The notes under the pieces: generated by a model
The model's database searches: none
Seen by the model: only the letters and a program-made list of their open reading frames with translations
Told to the model about the DNA's origin: nothing
Assembly: GCA_963969345.1 (NCBI GenBank)
Contig: OZ017766.1
Location: 434,001 to 498,000, forward strand
From: Turbatrix aceti
Taxonomy: Eukaryota > Nematoda > Chromadorea > Rhabditida > Panagrolaimidae
DNA: 64,000 bases
Direction of reading: 5' to 3'
Shown here: positions 44,336-54,032 of the stretch, one piece after another
How positions within the stretch are numbered: the first letter of the stretch is position 1
How the letters are laid out: every line of letters begins with the position of its first letter
Position numbers and translations under genes: made by a program

Positions 44336-47300
44336 CTAAAAATCAGTAGGTGCACGGCGACTTGGCTGCCATGCAGGATCAAAGGTGTTGAGAGCCGCCT
44401 GATGCTGGTCCTGCTGCGAAAACACCTGATGACCCTTATTCGACCCAACAAAACGCTGCTGCGTTGCAGTAGCAGACGATGAAGAAGCTGCGGTAATCAT
44501 GGGTACATAACTGCTGGAAGAACAGGCGCCGTGGACTTGCCGGCCATCACCCCCCACAGAAGGCGTAATCCACGAAAAAGGATCGCTTTTCGGAAGCCAG
44601 GAGAAAACCTGGTCGGAGGAGCAAAACTGGGGTTGATGATTGAGGAAGGGATTTGCTGGAAAAAACAACAAAATGCACCAGCCCTAAAAATCGAAATAAA
44701 AACGAAACTCACTGTGAGTAGCAACTTCAGCTCGCGGAAGCACATCCGACGCAATCATCGGTGCCGCAGCGGATCCAAAAGACGGTATTTCGTAGATCTC
44801 CGAGTAAACGTTGTTGTCCTCCGCCTGATCACAACCAAAGACGTCAACAAGCAGCTCCTCCGTCATTTGACTGGGACAATCCTTCTGCTGACAACGAGTG
44901 GCATTGCTTCCAAAAAAGCCCAAATCGACAGCAACCGGAGTGACAGCACCAATTTTGGGCTCGAATCCAGGAGTACAGTGAGTTGGTACGTATAATTCGT
45001 CTGCCCCGGCAGGTTGAGAAGAACAAGCGGATTTGAGCAAGTCAGCAACGTCAACAAGGGTTTCGTCTTTTGTTTTAACGACTTTCGGAGAAGTAGTGAT
45101 GGGTTTGGATTGCATAGACTTGACACTTTCATCGAGTGCAAGCTAAAATACGTGAAAGGTGATATTTTTTGTCTTGAAACGAAAAAACATTTTTTTGTAA
45201 AAAACCCACCTTGAGCAAGGGATCACTTTTCATATCCTCAATATCCTTAACGGATCGCTCAATGGCAATGTTCAACTGCTCTTCTTCACTGAGTGCCAGA
45301 GTCGCCGCTGCACTGCTGTTGTGCCTGCGTCGACACCGGTCGCTGGCATTGGAAGTTAGCCGGGCCCGATCCGTGCTTCTTGCTTCGGCTAGCCAACGGT
45401 CATCCAGAAGGCGGTCAGCGAGGTCGGATGCCTTTTGACGAATGTCACGGTCATGCAAGCGGTTGCTGATTGTGGCATTTCGTGTCACGTACGTGACAGC
45501 CGCGCCGTAGCCGTATTCACGAAGACTCTCGACGTAGACAATGTTGTTACGGCAGAATTCAACTACCGAGTGGTGACCGGACACAACTAGAAATTCAAGA
45601 AGGCAGAGGCTCTTGTAGACGTGCCGCCATTGACGAACGTCATCGAGTCGTCTGAAGACCATCAGCATGATTTCGTTTCGTTGAATTGGACTGCTGTGGG
45701 TCATGGCGGCAATTTCTTGCAACAATTGAGGATGAGTAAAAGCGTCGTCATTGCTGAAATAGGTATAATAAAACTGCTACGAAAAAGCTTGATTTTGAAG
45801 TGCAAATGACATTTTTTGGAAAAATAGAGGTTTGTCCCGGAACCATAATGCTTCTACAGTGTGCATTGAAGCCTCCTAGCAGCTACGAATTTTACCTAAC
45901 TCAAAAATGTGTAAAAATAACGCCAAACAACTGTATTTTTGGTAAAAACTCAAAGAAAAGCATATGTCGTTGCAGGACAATAAAAAAAATCGTGCGATGG
46001 AGTACGGTACGTTCGAAAATGCAAAACGTAATCCTATTTTTTGTTTGTTTTGATTCTCAGAACTATTTTGAGACATTTCCGTGAAATTTTTATTCATAAA
46101 ACTGATGCCATTCGAAATCGGACCAAACTGAAATATTGGTATAGCGACCAGACATGAAAACGGGCCTAATTTTTAGGCCCAGGCCCGGCCCGGCCCGGCC
46201 CGTCGAAAGCCCGGGCCTGGGCCGGGCCGGGCCGGGCCGGCCCGAAATTATCCCCTCTGTTTTTTTTCGAATTTTTATCCAAAAAAATAGCAGCCAATCG
46301 TTATATAAATGACATAAATAACTCGTTTTTATTCAAAATACCATGTTTTCTATCTGTAGAGACTAAATTTTGTTAAAAATAACCAAAATGCAGTAAATTT
46401 TTATAATTTTTTACATTATTTATTAAATAACGGGCCGTAACGGGCTTTTCCGGGCCTACTGAAAAGTCACAGGCCCGCCCAAGCCCGGCCCGGGCCTGGG
46501 CCGGGCCCGGGCCGGGCCGGGCTTCGGCGGGCCATTTTCATGTCTGATAGCGACGCGCTACTACGAAAACTGAGATTCGCGCAGAAATATCCGAGCAAGA
46601 CAGTTGGGCACGCCGATTATCCATCAGGACTCCTGACGGCTTGCGACCAATGGGCCGACCTCGTACAAGGTGGGCAGACGACTTTGCCACATACCTTCAG
46701 CCCCGTGACAAAAATAATTTCAAGCTACACCAGGTTATGGACGTGAACGGGCCCCTCTTCGTGCAATATCTCCATTCCCAAGTTTTTTTGTGAATTGGCT
46801 GTGCACGAGAAAGAGAAATAAATTGAAATTGAAATTGAAAACTAAATTATATCCTAAGGCAATCGTAATCAAGGCAAGGTGTTGCATGTCGTGTAAGGGC
46901 TTGTCCAGAAATTACGTCATTGCAAGAGGGGGGGAGGGGGGTCAGTCCAAAAATGACGGAAAATGATGGAGGGGGGAGGGGGGTACTGCTCAAAATGACG
47001 TCATTAAAAAATTTCAAGAATTGGCTTACGAATTTTCTAAATTTCAGTTTTTTTGTCAAAATGCGCTGAAAACTAACTGTTCTTGTTCCAATATAATTAT
47101 GTTTCACCAATCATTTTTTTAAATATGACCGACTCCGAACAGGCTTCTTAAAAAAACATAATAACTACACAATAATTTCGGCATATAGTTTTCGAAAGTA
47201 GTTTTTAGCAAAATTGATAAACCAAAACTTGCAAAAAAAACACTAAAAAATGACAAAATTTTTTTCAAAATGACGTCATTTAGGGGGGGGGGTCCGGGGT

Positions 47301-50300
47301 GCCCCACCTTGCAATGACGACCGATGACAGAGGGGGAAGGGGGGTAAAAAATCACCGATTTTGCGATGACGTAATTTCTGGACAAGCCCTAAGTTACACG
47401 AGCTACACGACGAAAATTCACTGATTTACATGGTTTTTCCCTTGTTTTTAACTCATTTACATAAATTTTCGTCGTGTAGTTCGTGTAACTTACACGACAT
47501 GCAACACCTTGAATCAAGGTGTTGCATTTGAATTATTTACGCTAGCCGCGCAGAATGAAGAATAGTCCAAATAGGCAGTGCTTTTTTTGCACTGCTTATT
47601 TTCTTCATTTTAAGCAATGAATTATTTTCATGAAAATAAGAACAAGCAAATCTGGCGGTGCTTATTTTCATGATTTTAATACCTCATTAGAATAAAGCTG
47701 CTTAAAAATCGCAAAATAAGCAGCTATTTTTACTTTTCCGATCATAAAGCAAGGTGTTGCAAATCGTGTACTTTACACGCACGCACGACACGAAGCTATT
47801 AGGCGACGTCGTGTCGTGTAGCTTTGAATTTCCCTACACGACACGATCGTCGTGTGCTACACGACGTCGCCTCGTGCGATCGTGTACCCAAGGTAATCTA
47901 TAAAGCGATTTATAGACAAATTATAGACGCTTTATAGAGCAGAAATAGACAAATTTATACTATATTTTAGCTAACACTCTTGTCTATATAGACAACAAAA
48001 TGATGCAAATGTTCACCTTGTCTATATAGCTAAAGCGTGTTATCTATAAAAAAATGACTTTCATCCTCAAATACTTCAAATTTGCATATTACAGTGGTTT
48101 TTTTGCGATCGTGGCAGATTCGCCACGTGGAGTTGTGTTGCTTTTGATTTTTTCCAGATCCTTTTCCAGACCTATTTTTTTTGACTTTTTCCCTTTACAT
48201 TTATTTCCTCTGTTTCGAACGCACCAAATCGGATACAATTTTTTTTTATAAATAGATTTGTAAAAAGTAGATGATAGGCGATGTTTAACGGATGTTAGGC
48301 CGTAACACTTGAAAACTCCAAAACATAGCTCTGATATTTGTTGCATCCAGCATCCTCGCGGTAGATCTTCAGTTTTTGCCGGCAAAAACTGAAAAAAATA
48401 GAATTCCGCACCCCACAAACACTTACGTTGCGACACAAAATCACGAAATGAAGTCACACTGAATTTTTTTTGATAACAGTTGAAGTAATTTCATGAAATG
48501 CAAATTATTTTCAGGTAAATTAAAGACGGATTGCCAAAACGTTTTGTCATAACTTTATTCCCGTTTAGCTATTTTTTTATAGCTAACTCTCTTCTCTATA
48601 TAGAGAAGAATTTTTTTGCAAATTTTTTTCATGTCTATATAGCTTGTTCGCTATCTAAAACATAGTATGTTTGGCTATAACTGCTCTATAAAATTTATAG
48701 AGTCTATAAACTCATAGATAGCAGACCTTGGGTAGCTGTTACACGACACGACACGGTATGCCGCTTTTCGACAGCCAAATTATGTAAAATTTGACAATTT
48801 TTTACTTCTTTTTTTTATTGTATAGAAAAATGTTCCACGTGTTATCATTCTGATCGAAATTTTGCATTGAAACCTTCCTAAACGTCGTGTCGTGTAGCTC
48901 GCCTCGTGTCGTCGTGTAGCTTTCAAACCTACACGACAGGCGACGTCGTGTAGTACACACGACAGGCGACGTCGTGGAGTACGACCCAGCACTTTTTACA
49001 CTTTCAAATGTTTTGAGTCTAAGTTGTAGGCCTTTTGGGGCAAGGTCTAAAACCGCAATATTTTGATTTAAAAAAATCGAATTCTGGAGATTTGGTTTCA
49101 GAAGTGTTTTTCATCAAAACTATTCCACAAGTTTCTTTGGAAATGTAAAGATCTGAAAATTTTTATACAGGGGTTTTGGGGGAAGGGGAATTCAGTGACA
49201 TACTCAGAATTTTTAAAAAACATCTGCAAGTATTTTTTTATTAATTTCACGTTTACTAAAAAATTTGCAGCGTCCGTGTAATATCCACCGGAACGGGTTT
49301 GACAAGCCTATCTTGTAGCCCGTTTTTTTCTACGTATTATCGAATCAATGAAAAAAAAAATAAGTGGTCGAGCCAATGGCGATATCGGGCCATTTGTAGC
49401 TGTGAAGGGTCGGATAATGGTCAAAAATAAGACGCGCTCGCTGCCTGCACTCTCGCTGCTCTCAGTGGTTTCTTTTCGTACAGCGCGCGGTGCTCTCTTT
49501 CTCGCGCCTTTTTTCGGAAAATTGAAACCCAAAATGAGTGTATGCTGCGCGAATTAATATTGTGAAGCCAAAAAAATAGATACAAATTCAGGGGTTACAC
49601 CGTTTTGTAGGCCGAAAAAATTCCTACAAGATGTTTTTTCGCGTTTTGTTAAGAAATGCTTCACCACGGCCTCAGGCGTTTTAACAAGTAGGGTTCGGGA
49701 GAATCGCTACCGTATGACCACACAACATGGTAAGTAGCTGAAAACTTCGTTGTTGATAAAAAAGATACTGCTGTATTGATTGGTGATATTCACTTTTTGA
49801 TCAAAGTTCTTAAAAGTTCCGAAATTTTCAAATTTCCGGAAAAAAACGTTTTTTTGGTCATTTATTGATTCAATATCAAAAAATTGAGTAAGCCATTCAA
49901 AAGGAAATTTAGTTTTTAGTCTATACTGAAATTTTCAGAATTTGTGCTGCATTTTGAAGATCTGTGGATTTTTTCTACCGTACCCTACTCGATTTTGATC
50001 AAATTTTGTCCGATAATTTCAAAAAACGCGTCAAAATGTTTCAAATAATATCACAAATACAAATCTAACACAAAAAAGTAAAATATTTGAATTTAGACCA
50101 GGCCACAGCCGGAGGCGCGCGAAAGAGAGCACCGTGCGCTGTACGAAAAGAAACTAGTGAGGGACCAGTGAGAGCAGAGAGAGTGCAGGCAGCGAGCGCG
50201 TCCTATCTTTAACCATTATCCGACCCTTCACAGCTACAAATGCCCCGATATCGCCATTGGCTCGACCACTTATTTTTTTTTTATTGATTCGATAATACGT

Positions 50301-51482
50301 AGAAAAAAACGGGCTACAAGATAGGCTTGTCAAACCCGTTCCGGTGGATATTACACGGACGCTGCAAATTTTTTAGTAAACGTGAAATTAATAAAAAAAT
50401 ACTTGCAGATGTTTTTTAAAACTTCTGAGTATGTCACTGAATTCCCCTTCCCCCAAAACCCCCGTATAAAAATTTTCAGATCATTACATTTCCAAAGAAA
50501 CTTGTGGAATAGTTTTGATGAAAAACACTTCTGAAACCAAATCTCCAGAATTCGATTTTTTTAAATCAAAATATTGCGGTTTTAGACCTTGCCCCAAAAG
50601 GCCTACAACTTAGACTCAAAACATTTGAAAGTGTAAAAAGTGCTGGGTCGTCCATCCTAAATTTTCTCGCAGAGTCTGTCTTAAACAGTGTTGTCGGGTT
50701 CGGAAATTTTTCTGGCAACCCGACCCGAACCCGAAACCGAACCCGAAATTTTCGGGTAACCCGACCCGAACCCGAACCCGAAAATTTCGGGTTACCCGAC
50801 CCGAATCCGAACCCGAAAATTTCGGGTTACCCGACCCGAACTCGAACCTGAACCCGAAAAGTTCGGGTAACCCGACCCGAAACCCGAAATTTTCGGGTTT
50901 TGGGCGGGTTAGCTGAAGAACCAGACCCGAAACCCGAATTTTTTTTTTCATAAAATCGGTAAATTTATTTAATTGTACTTAATCTTTTGCATTGTGGAGG
51001 CGAATATAACAAACATTGCGTCTTCAGAAGCAAATTTTTGACATGTTTAACGGTTTTTTTCAACTTTTTTTCTCATTTTGACTTTTATTGTCGGGTTCTC
51101 AAACCCGAAATTTGCAAAACCCGACCCGAACCCGAAATTTTCGGGTAACCCAACCCGAACCCGAACCCGAACCCGAAAATTTCGGGTTACCCGACCCGAA
51201 CCCGAACCTGAACCCGAAAAATTCGGGTAACCCGAAACCCGGGATTTTCGGGTCGGGTTCGGGTCGGGTCGGGTTTCGGGTCGGGTAACCCGACAACACT
51301 GGTCTTTTTTAAACGAGTTCAAATTAACATTTTTGCGCTACACAAAATGCAACACCTTGAATCAGATCATTCACGAGAAAAAAAACCAACCTGGTAGCTT
51401 CCCTCACTTTGACCTCCGCTTCAGTGTACACTACATTCTTGATCGAACGCCGAACACTACGAATTGCATTCGCTTTGGACAT
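44336..51482 (-). CDS. EPN: Epsin (ENTH-domain endocytic adaptor)
   Basis: Exons 51482-51391, 45753-45210, 45142-44713 and 44655-44336 join in frame to 461 residues. Epsins bind PI(4,5)P2, clathrin, AP-2 adaptor and ubiquitin at the plasma membrane. The ENTH domain spans about residues 1-150: SIKNVVYTEAEVKVREATSN (membrane-inserting helix 0 and helix 1), then LLQEIAAMTHSSP, MLMVFRRLDD, WRHVYKSLCLLEFLVVSG. A ubiquitin-interacting-like helix follows (LSEEEQLNIAIERSV). The tail has endocytic motifs: NPF (start of exon 4), SDPFSW and FDPAW. The first intron is 5.6 kb and contains at least six mobile elements; without joining across it the ENTH domain lacks its first helix. A Harbinger-like element abuts the stop codon. 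Confidence 0.93.
46149..46546. mobile_element. hAT-like word-array MITE (GGGCC/GGCCC words), TSD ATAGCGAC
   Basis: The terminal inverted repeat is CAGACATGAAAA, with exact duplications ATAGCGAC at 46141-46148 and 46547-46554. Subterminal arrays of GGCCCGGGCC-like words flank an AT-rich core that is shared with the core of the element at 51845-52666. It lies in epsin intron 1. Confidence 0.9.
46555..46840. repeat. Unclassified segment with (TTGAAA)n tail
   Basis: Non-repetitive sequence ending in about four TTGAAA units (46815-46840). A simple-repeat tail of this kind ends RTE-type LINEs or SINEs, but no reverse-transcriptase motif is visible. A 68-codon frame (46540-46746) has no recognised match. 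Confidence 0.3.
46875..47511. mobile_element. hAT-like element G (CAAGGTGTTGCA termini), TSD AATCAAGG
   Basis: The inverted ends are CAAGGTGTTGCATGTCGTGT, with exact 8-bp duplications AATCAAGG (46867-46874 and 47512-47519). The inner parts carry TCGTGTAAGTTACACGA palindromes. A complete Harbinger-like element (46897-47389) is nested only 22 bp inside the left end, so the original element was about 140 bp. Confidence 0.8.
46897..47389. mobile_element. Complete PIF/Harbinger-like MITE E, TSD TAA
   Basis: The inverted ends are GGGCTTGTCCAGAAATTACG, with the 3-bp duplication TAA (46894-46896 and 47390-47392). Removing the element restores the terminus of element G, which proves the insertion. 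GGG...TGT ends and a TWA target are typical of PIF/Harbinger. It contains two AATGACGTCATT palindromes and G-runs. Confidence 0.88.
47750..48980. mobile_element. ACACGAC-word element with CAAGGTGTTGCA start
   Basis: It starts CAAGGTGTTGCAAATCGTGT. Both flanks (47780-47880 and 48735-48975) are arrays of ACACGACA/TCGTGTAG and GACGTCG words. The middle is a separate element (47887-48732). The right end is lost where element R begins. Confidence 0.6.
47887..48732. mobile_element. TA-flanked element with CCCAAGGT ends and TCTATATAGA words
   Basis: The inverted ends are CCCAAGGTAATCTAT and, from the right, CCCAAGGTCTGCTAT, flanked by TA on both sides (47885-47886 and 48733-48734). Inner TATAGA/TCTATATAG words recur on both sides. 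A Tc1/mariner-like target is inferred. It is nested in the ACACGAC-word element. Confidence 0.6.
48982..50680. mobile_element. TTAA-type palindromic element, family R (left end truncated)
   Basis: A 1.7-kb palindrome with inverted arms from GACCCAGCACTTTTTACAC. The right end runs on to CTCGCAGAGTCTGTC and TTAA (50681-50684), while the equivalent left end is missing. Arms share AAATGTTTTGAGTC and AGTTGTAGGCC with other TTAA families. It lies in epsin intron 1. Confidence 0.78.
50686..51301. mobile_element. hAT-like word-array MITE (CCCGAA/TTCGGG words)
   Basis: The terminal inverted repeat is CAGTGTTGTCGGGTT. The arms are long runs of ACCCGA words that alternate orientation, giving Arg/Pro/Gly-rich nonsense frames. 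Flanks are GTCTTAAA and GTCTTTTT, an imperfect 8-bp duplication. It is inserted at the TTAA end of element R. Confidence 0.78.
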
Positions 51483-51844
51483 TAGTACGAGACTGTGATG
51501 ATGATGATGGCACGCTACCAACCTCTTGCGACCCCGATTTACGACCACGAACGGCTGAAAGAAATCCAACTTTTCATAAAGTCTTCAAATGATCGACTGA
51601 AAAAAATAGACACAATTAAATGTAATCTCATCGGCAACGTGAATAGCGGAAAGAATAAACAGAAAGCGTTCGATCATCAGAGCACATTGCGCTCAAGTTA
51701 CTACTTTTTTAGGCGCCAAAAAAAAGAAAAACGAGCAAAAAGAAAACAGGCGTGCGCGCATTCTGATGAACCGGTACCAGACCGTCCGGGTTTAGGCTCA
51801 TGGCTTTTCACCGGCCCAGTCTATTTTTTTACCCTGGTTGTTAC

Positions 51845-52666
51845 CAGGCATGAAAATGGCACGCCAAAGCCCGGCCCGTGCCGGGGCCGGGCTGGGGCTG
51901 GCCTGTGACTGCAGTAGGCCCGGAAAAGCCCGTTTTGGCCCGTTATTTAATCAATAACGTAAAAAGCAGAGTTGTTCAATTCGGCAATTTTCAGCGCTTC
52001 CGTGCTCGCTCTGCTCATGCTCTTTGAGTTCCTAAAATTTTCGCGCTCGCTCCGCTCGCGCTCTTTTATTCCCGGATCCCCTGCTCTTGCTCTGCTCACG
52101 CTCGTGAGTCGAGCAGGAGCGAGCAAACACGGCTCACACATAAAAATATGAATTTTGAGTCACAAATTCAGTCCCTCACGAAAAGAAAGACCGTATACTG
52201 CTTGGAGATACCCCCCCCCCCATCGTGTTTTTGATCGAAACTACCAGTATTTTAGTATTTGTAGCACTAAATTTATAGTGAGCAGTGCTCATTTTAAAAA
52301 CTTCTCTTGCTCGCTCTGCTCACGCTCTTTGAGCAATTCAATTTTTCGTGCTCGCTCTGCTCATGCTCATTGAGCACTCCAATTTTTCGCGCTCGCTCCT
52401 CTCGCGCTCGTGAGCAGAGCAGGATCCATTTGGTGAGCATCGAACAACTCTGGTAAAAAGTAAGAAAAATGAACTGTATTTTGGTTATTTTTAGCAACAT
52501 TTAGTTTCTACATATAGAAAACATGGTATTTTGAGTAAAAACCAGTAATTTATGTAATTTATTTAACAATTGGCTGCTATTTTTTTTGGATACAAATTTA
52601 AAAAATACAGAATGGATAATTTCGGGCTGGGCCTGGGCCTAAAAATTAGGCCCGTTTTCATGCCTG
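51845..52666. mobile_element. hAT-like word-array MITE (GGCCC words) with nested insertion, TSD GTTGTTAC
   Basis: The terminal inverted repeat is CAGGCATGAAAA, with exact duplications GTTGTTAC at 51837-51844 and 52667-52674. The interior core is homologous to that of 46149-46546. It is split by a second hAT-like element at 51967-52452. Confidence 0.88.
51967..52452. mobile_element. hAT-like word-array MITE (GAGCGAGC words), nested, TSD GTAAAAAG
   Basis: The terminal inverted repeat is CAGAGTTGTTC, with exact duplications GTAAAAAG at 51959-51966 and 52453-52460. The subterminal words are GCTCGCTCTGCTCACGCTC. It is nested in the element at 51845-52666 and is therefore younger. Confidence 0.9.
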
Positions 52667-52784
52667 GTTGTTACCCAATTTGATATTACGATCTTGCGAC
52701 ATCGTCGTTGCTGGTCCTGGCCCGAATCATTTGCATAATTTTTTGCGTTGTCCTATTGTGTCACAAATTTACAGCATTTGCACC

Positions 52785-53372
52785 CAATGTGTTGCATGCA
52801 AGGTGTTGCATTCTGTGTGCGGACAATTTGAAATTTTGAATAAACATGTGCAATTAGCTGTTCTAAACATCGCTGCTTGCCTAGTTTGCTACAAAAATTT
52901 GAATGCACACAACCTGGTCAGGGAACGATAGATCGTTAAGCAGGTGCTTAGCTAACAACACATCTGCTTGCTCTTCTCAAAAATTAGCATGTGCTTTCGA
53001 CACAACCTGTGTGCGAGATTTTGAGAAAATAATGAACAGTAAGACAGAATGAAACAAAAGGAGTTTACAGGGAAAAAAGTTCGATTCTGCAAGCAGTTTT
53101 TCTAGTCAAATTTCCAACTTTGGAGAATAATGTGAGAAATGCAAGCGCCTGCTTGCTCGCGCATGCTAATTTTTGAGAAGAGCAAGCAGATGTGTCGTTA
53201 GCAGCTGCTAGCTAAGCACCTGTGTAGCTAGCAGCTGCCTAGCAACCTGTGTCGACAAGCAGGATGCTTGCCTACGTAAAATCAAAGGAAGCACGACACA
53301 TGTTGCCTACGAGCTATGCTTGCTTGCTTGCCTAGAACAAACAGAATGCAACACCTTGCATGTAACACCTTG
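52785..53372. mobile_element. hAT-like word-array MITE (GCTTGC/GCTAGC words), TSD TTTGCACC
   Basis: The ends are a doubled CAAGGTGTTGCATG-type word, inverted, with exact duplications TTTGCACC at 52777-52784 and 53373-53380. Inner paired blocks include ACATCTGCTTGCTCTTCTCA and its complement. The terminal word is the same as in elements G and 47750. Confidence 0.85.
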
Positions 53373-53380
53373 TTTGCACC

Positions 53381-54032
53381 CCAAATCTGAATTATTATTT
53401 TTATTAACGGTACAACAAAAAATATAATTTTGCATAATACAAGGAAAATAAACAAACAAGTTGACTGAATAACATGCACAATCTCGTAAGACAACAAGGT
53501 CGAAAAACTGAAATTCAATTTATTTTGGACAATTGCGTGGTGAACAATGGCGTAGTTGGGGTGTATGACTAATTTTCTTTACGGATATTTTTGAAGGTAC
53601 TTTTGATTTCAGAACTGTAAGAATACAGGGATTCAGGGTTAAAAGTTCACTGGGCAGAGGACGTATTTTTTGAGTGAAAAAATATTTAGTTCTCAATTTT
53701 TAGTGTAAAAAAATATTTCTAGGAACCCTGATCACGATTTACCTTTTTTAGACTAGTTGTTATTCAAAATTGCACAAATGGAAGAAGTTACACCGTTTTT
53801 AGACCCTCAAAAACAACAATTTTCATAAAGAATAAAAATTAAATACAATAAAAAAATGCATCGTGTAAAAACATTAAACCGAAAAATTGATGAAAAATAA
53901 TAAATTCCTGATTTTTTTTTGTAAAACTGGACTACTGTTTTTTTTGTTATTTGTTCTTGCTACCGTTGACTACTGTAGATGTGCGTTGACCGGTAACTTT
54001 TTGAATGGCTGACGGATTGCGTATGATGGGTG
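53381..54032. other. 3' flank of the PPPPY membrane-protein gene, no gene seen
   Basis: AT-rich sequence expected to contain the 3' UTR of the gene ending at 54033. No element with clear ends was recognised. Confidence 0.35.

Noticed and set aside
46540..46746. 68-codon frame possibly from a LINE 3' end
   Set aside because: There is no reverse-transcriptase motif. Only the TTGAAA tail hints at a retroelement, so it is listed as an unclassified repeat, not a gene.
50616..51322. Frames rich in Arg-Pro-Asn-Thr or Gly-Phe (FGFGFGSG type)
   Set aside because: They translate the CCCGAA/TTCGGG word array of the hAT-like element and run in several frames and both strands equally.
51495..51908. 137-codon plus-strand frame overlapping epsin exon 1
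   Set aside because: It is on the strand opposite to the well-supported epsin first exon and runs into a word-array element. No domain is visible.
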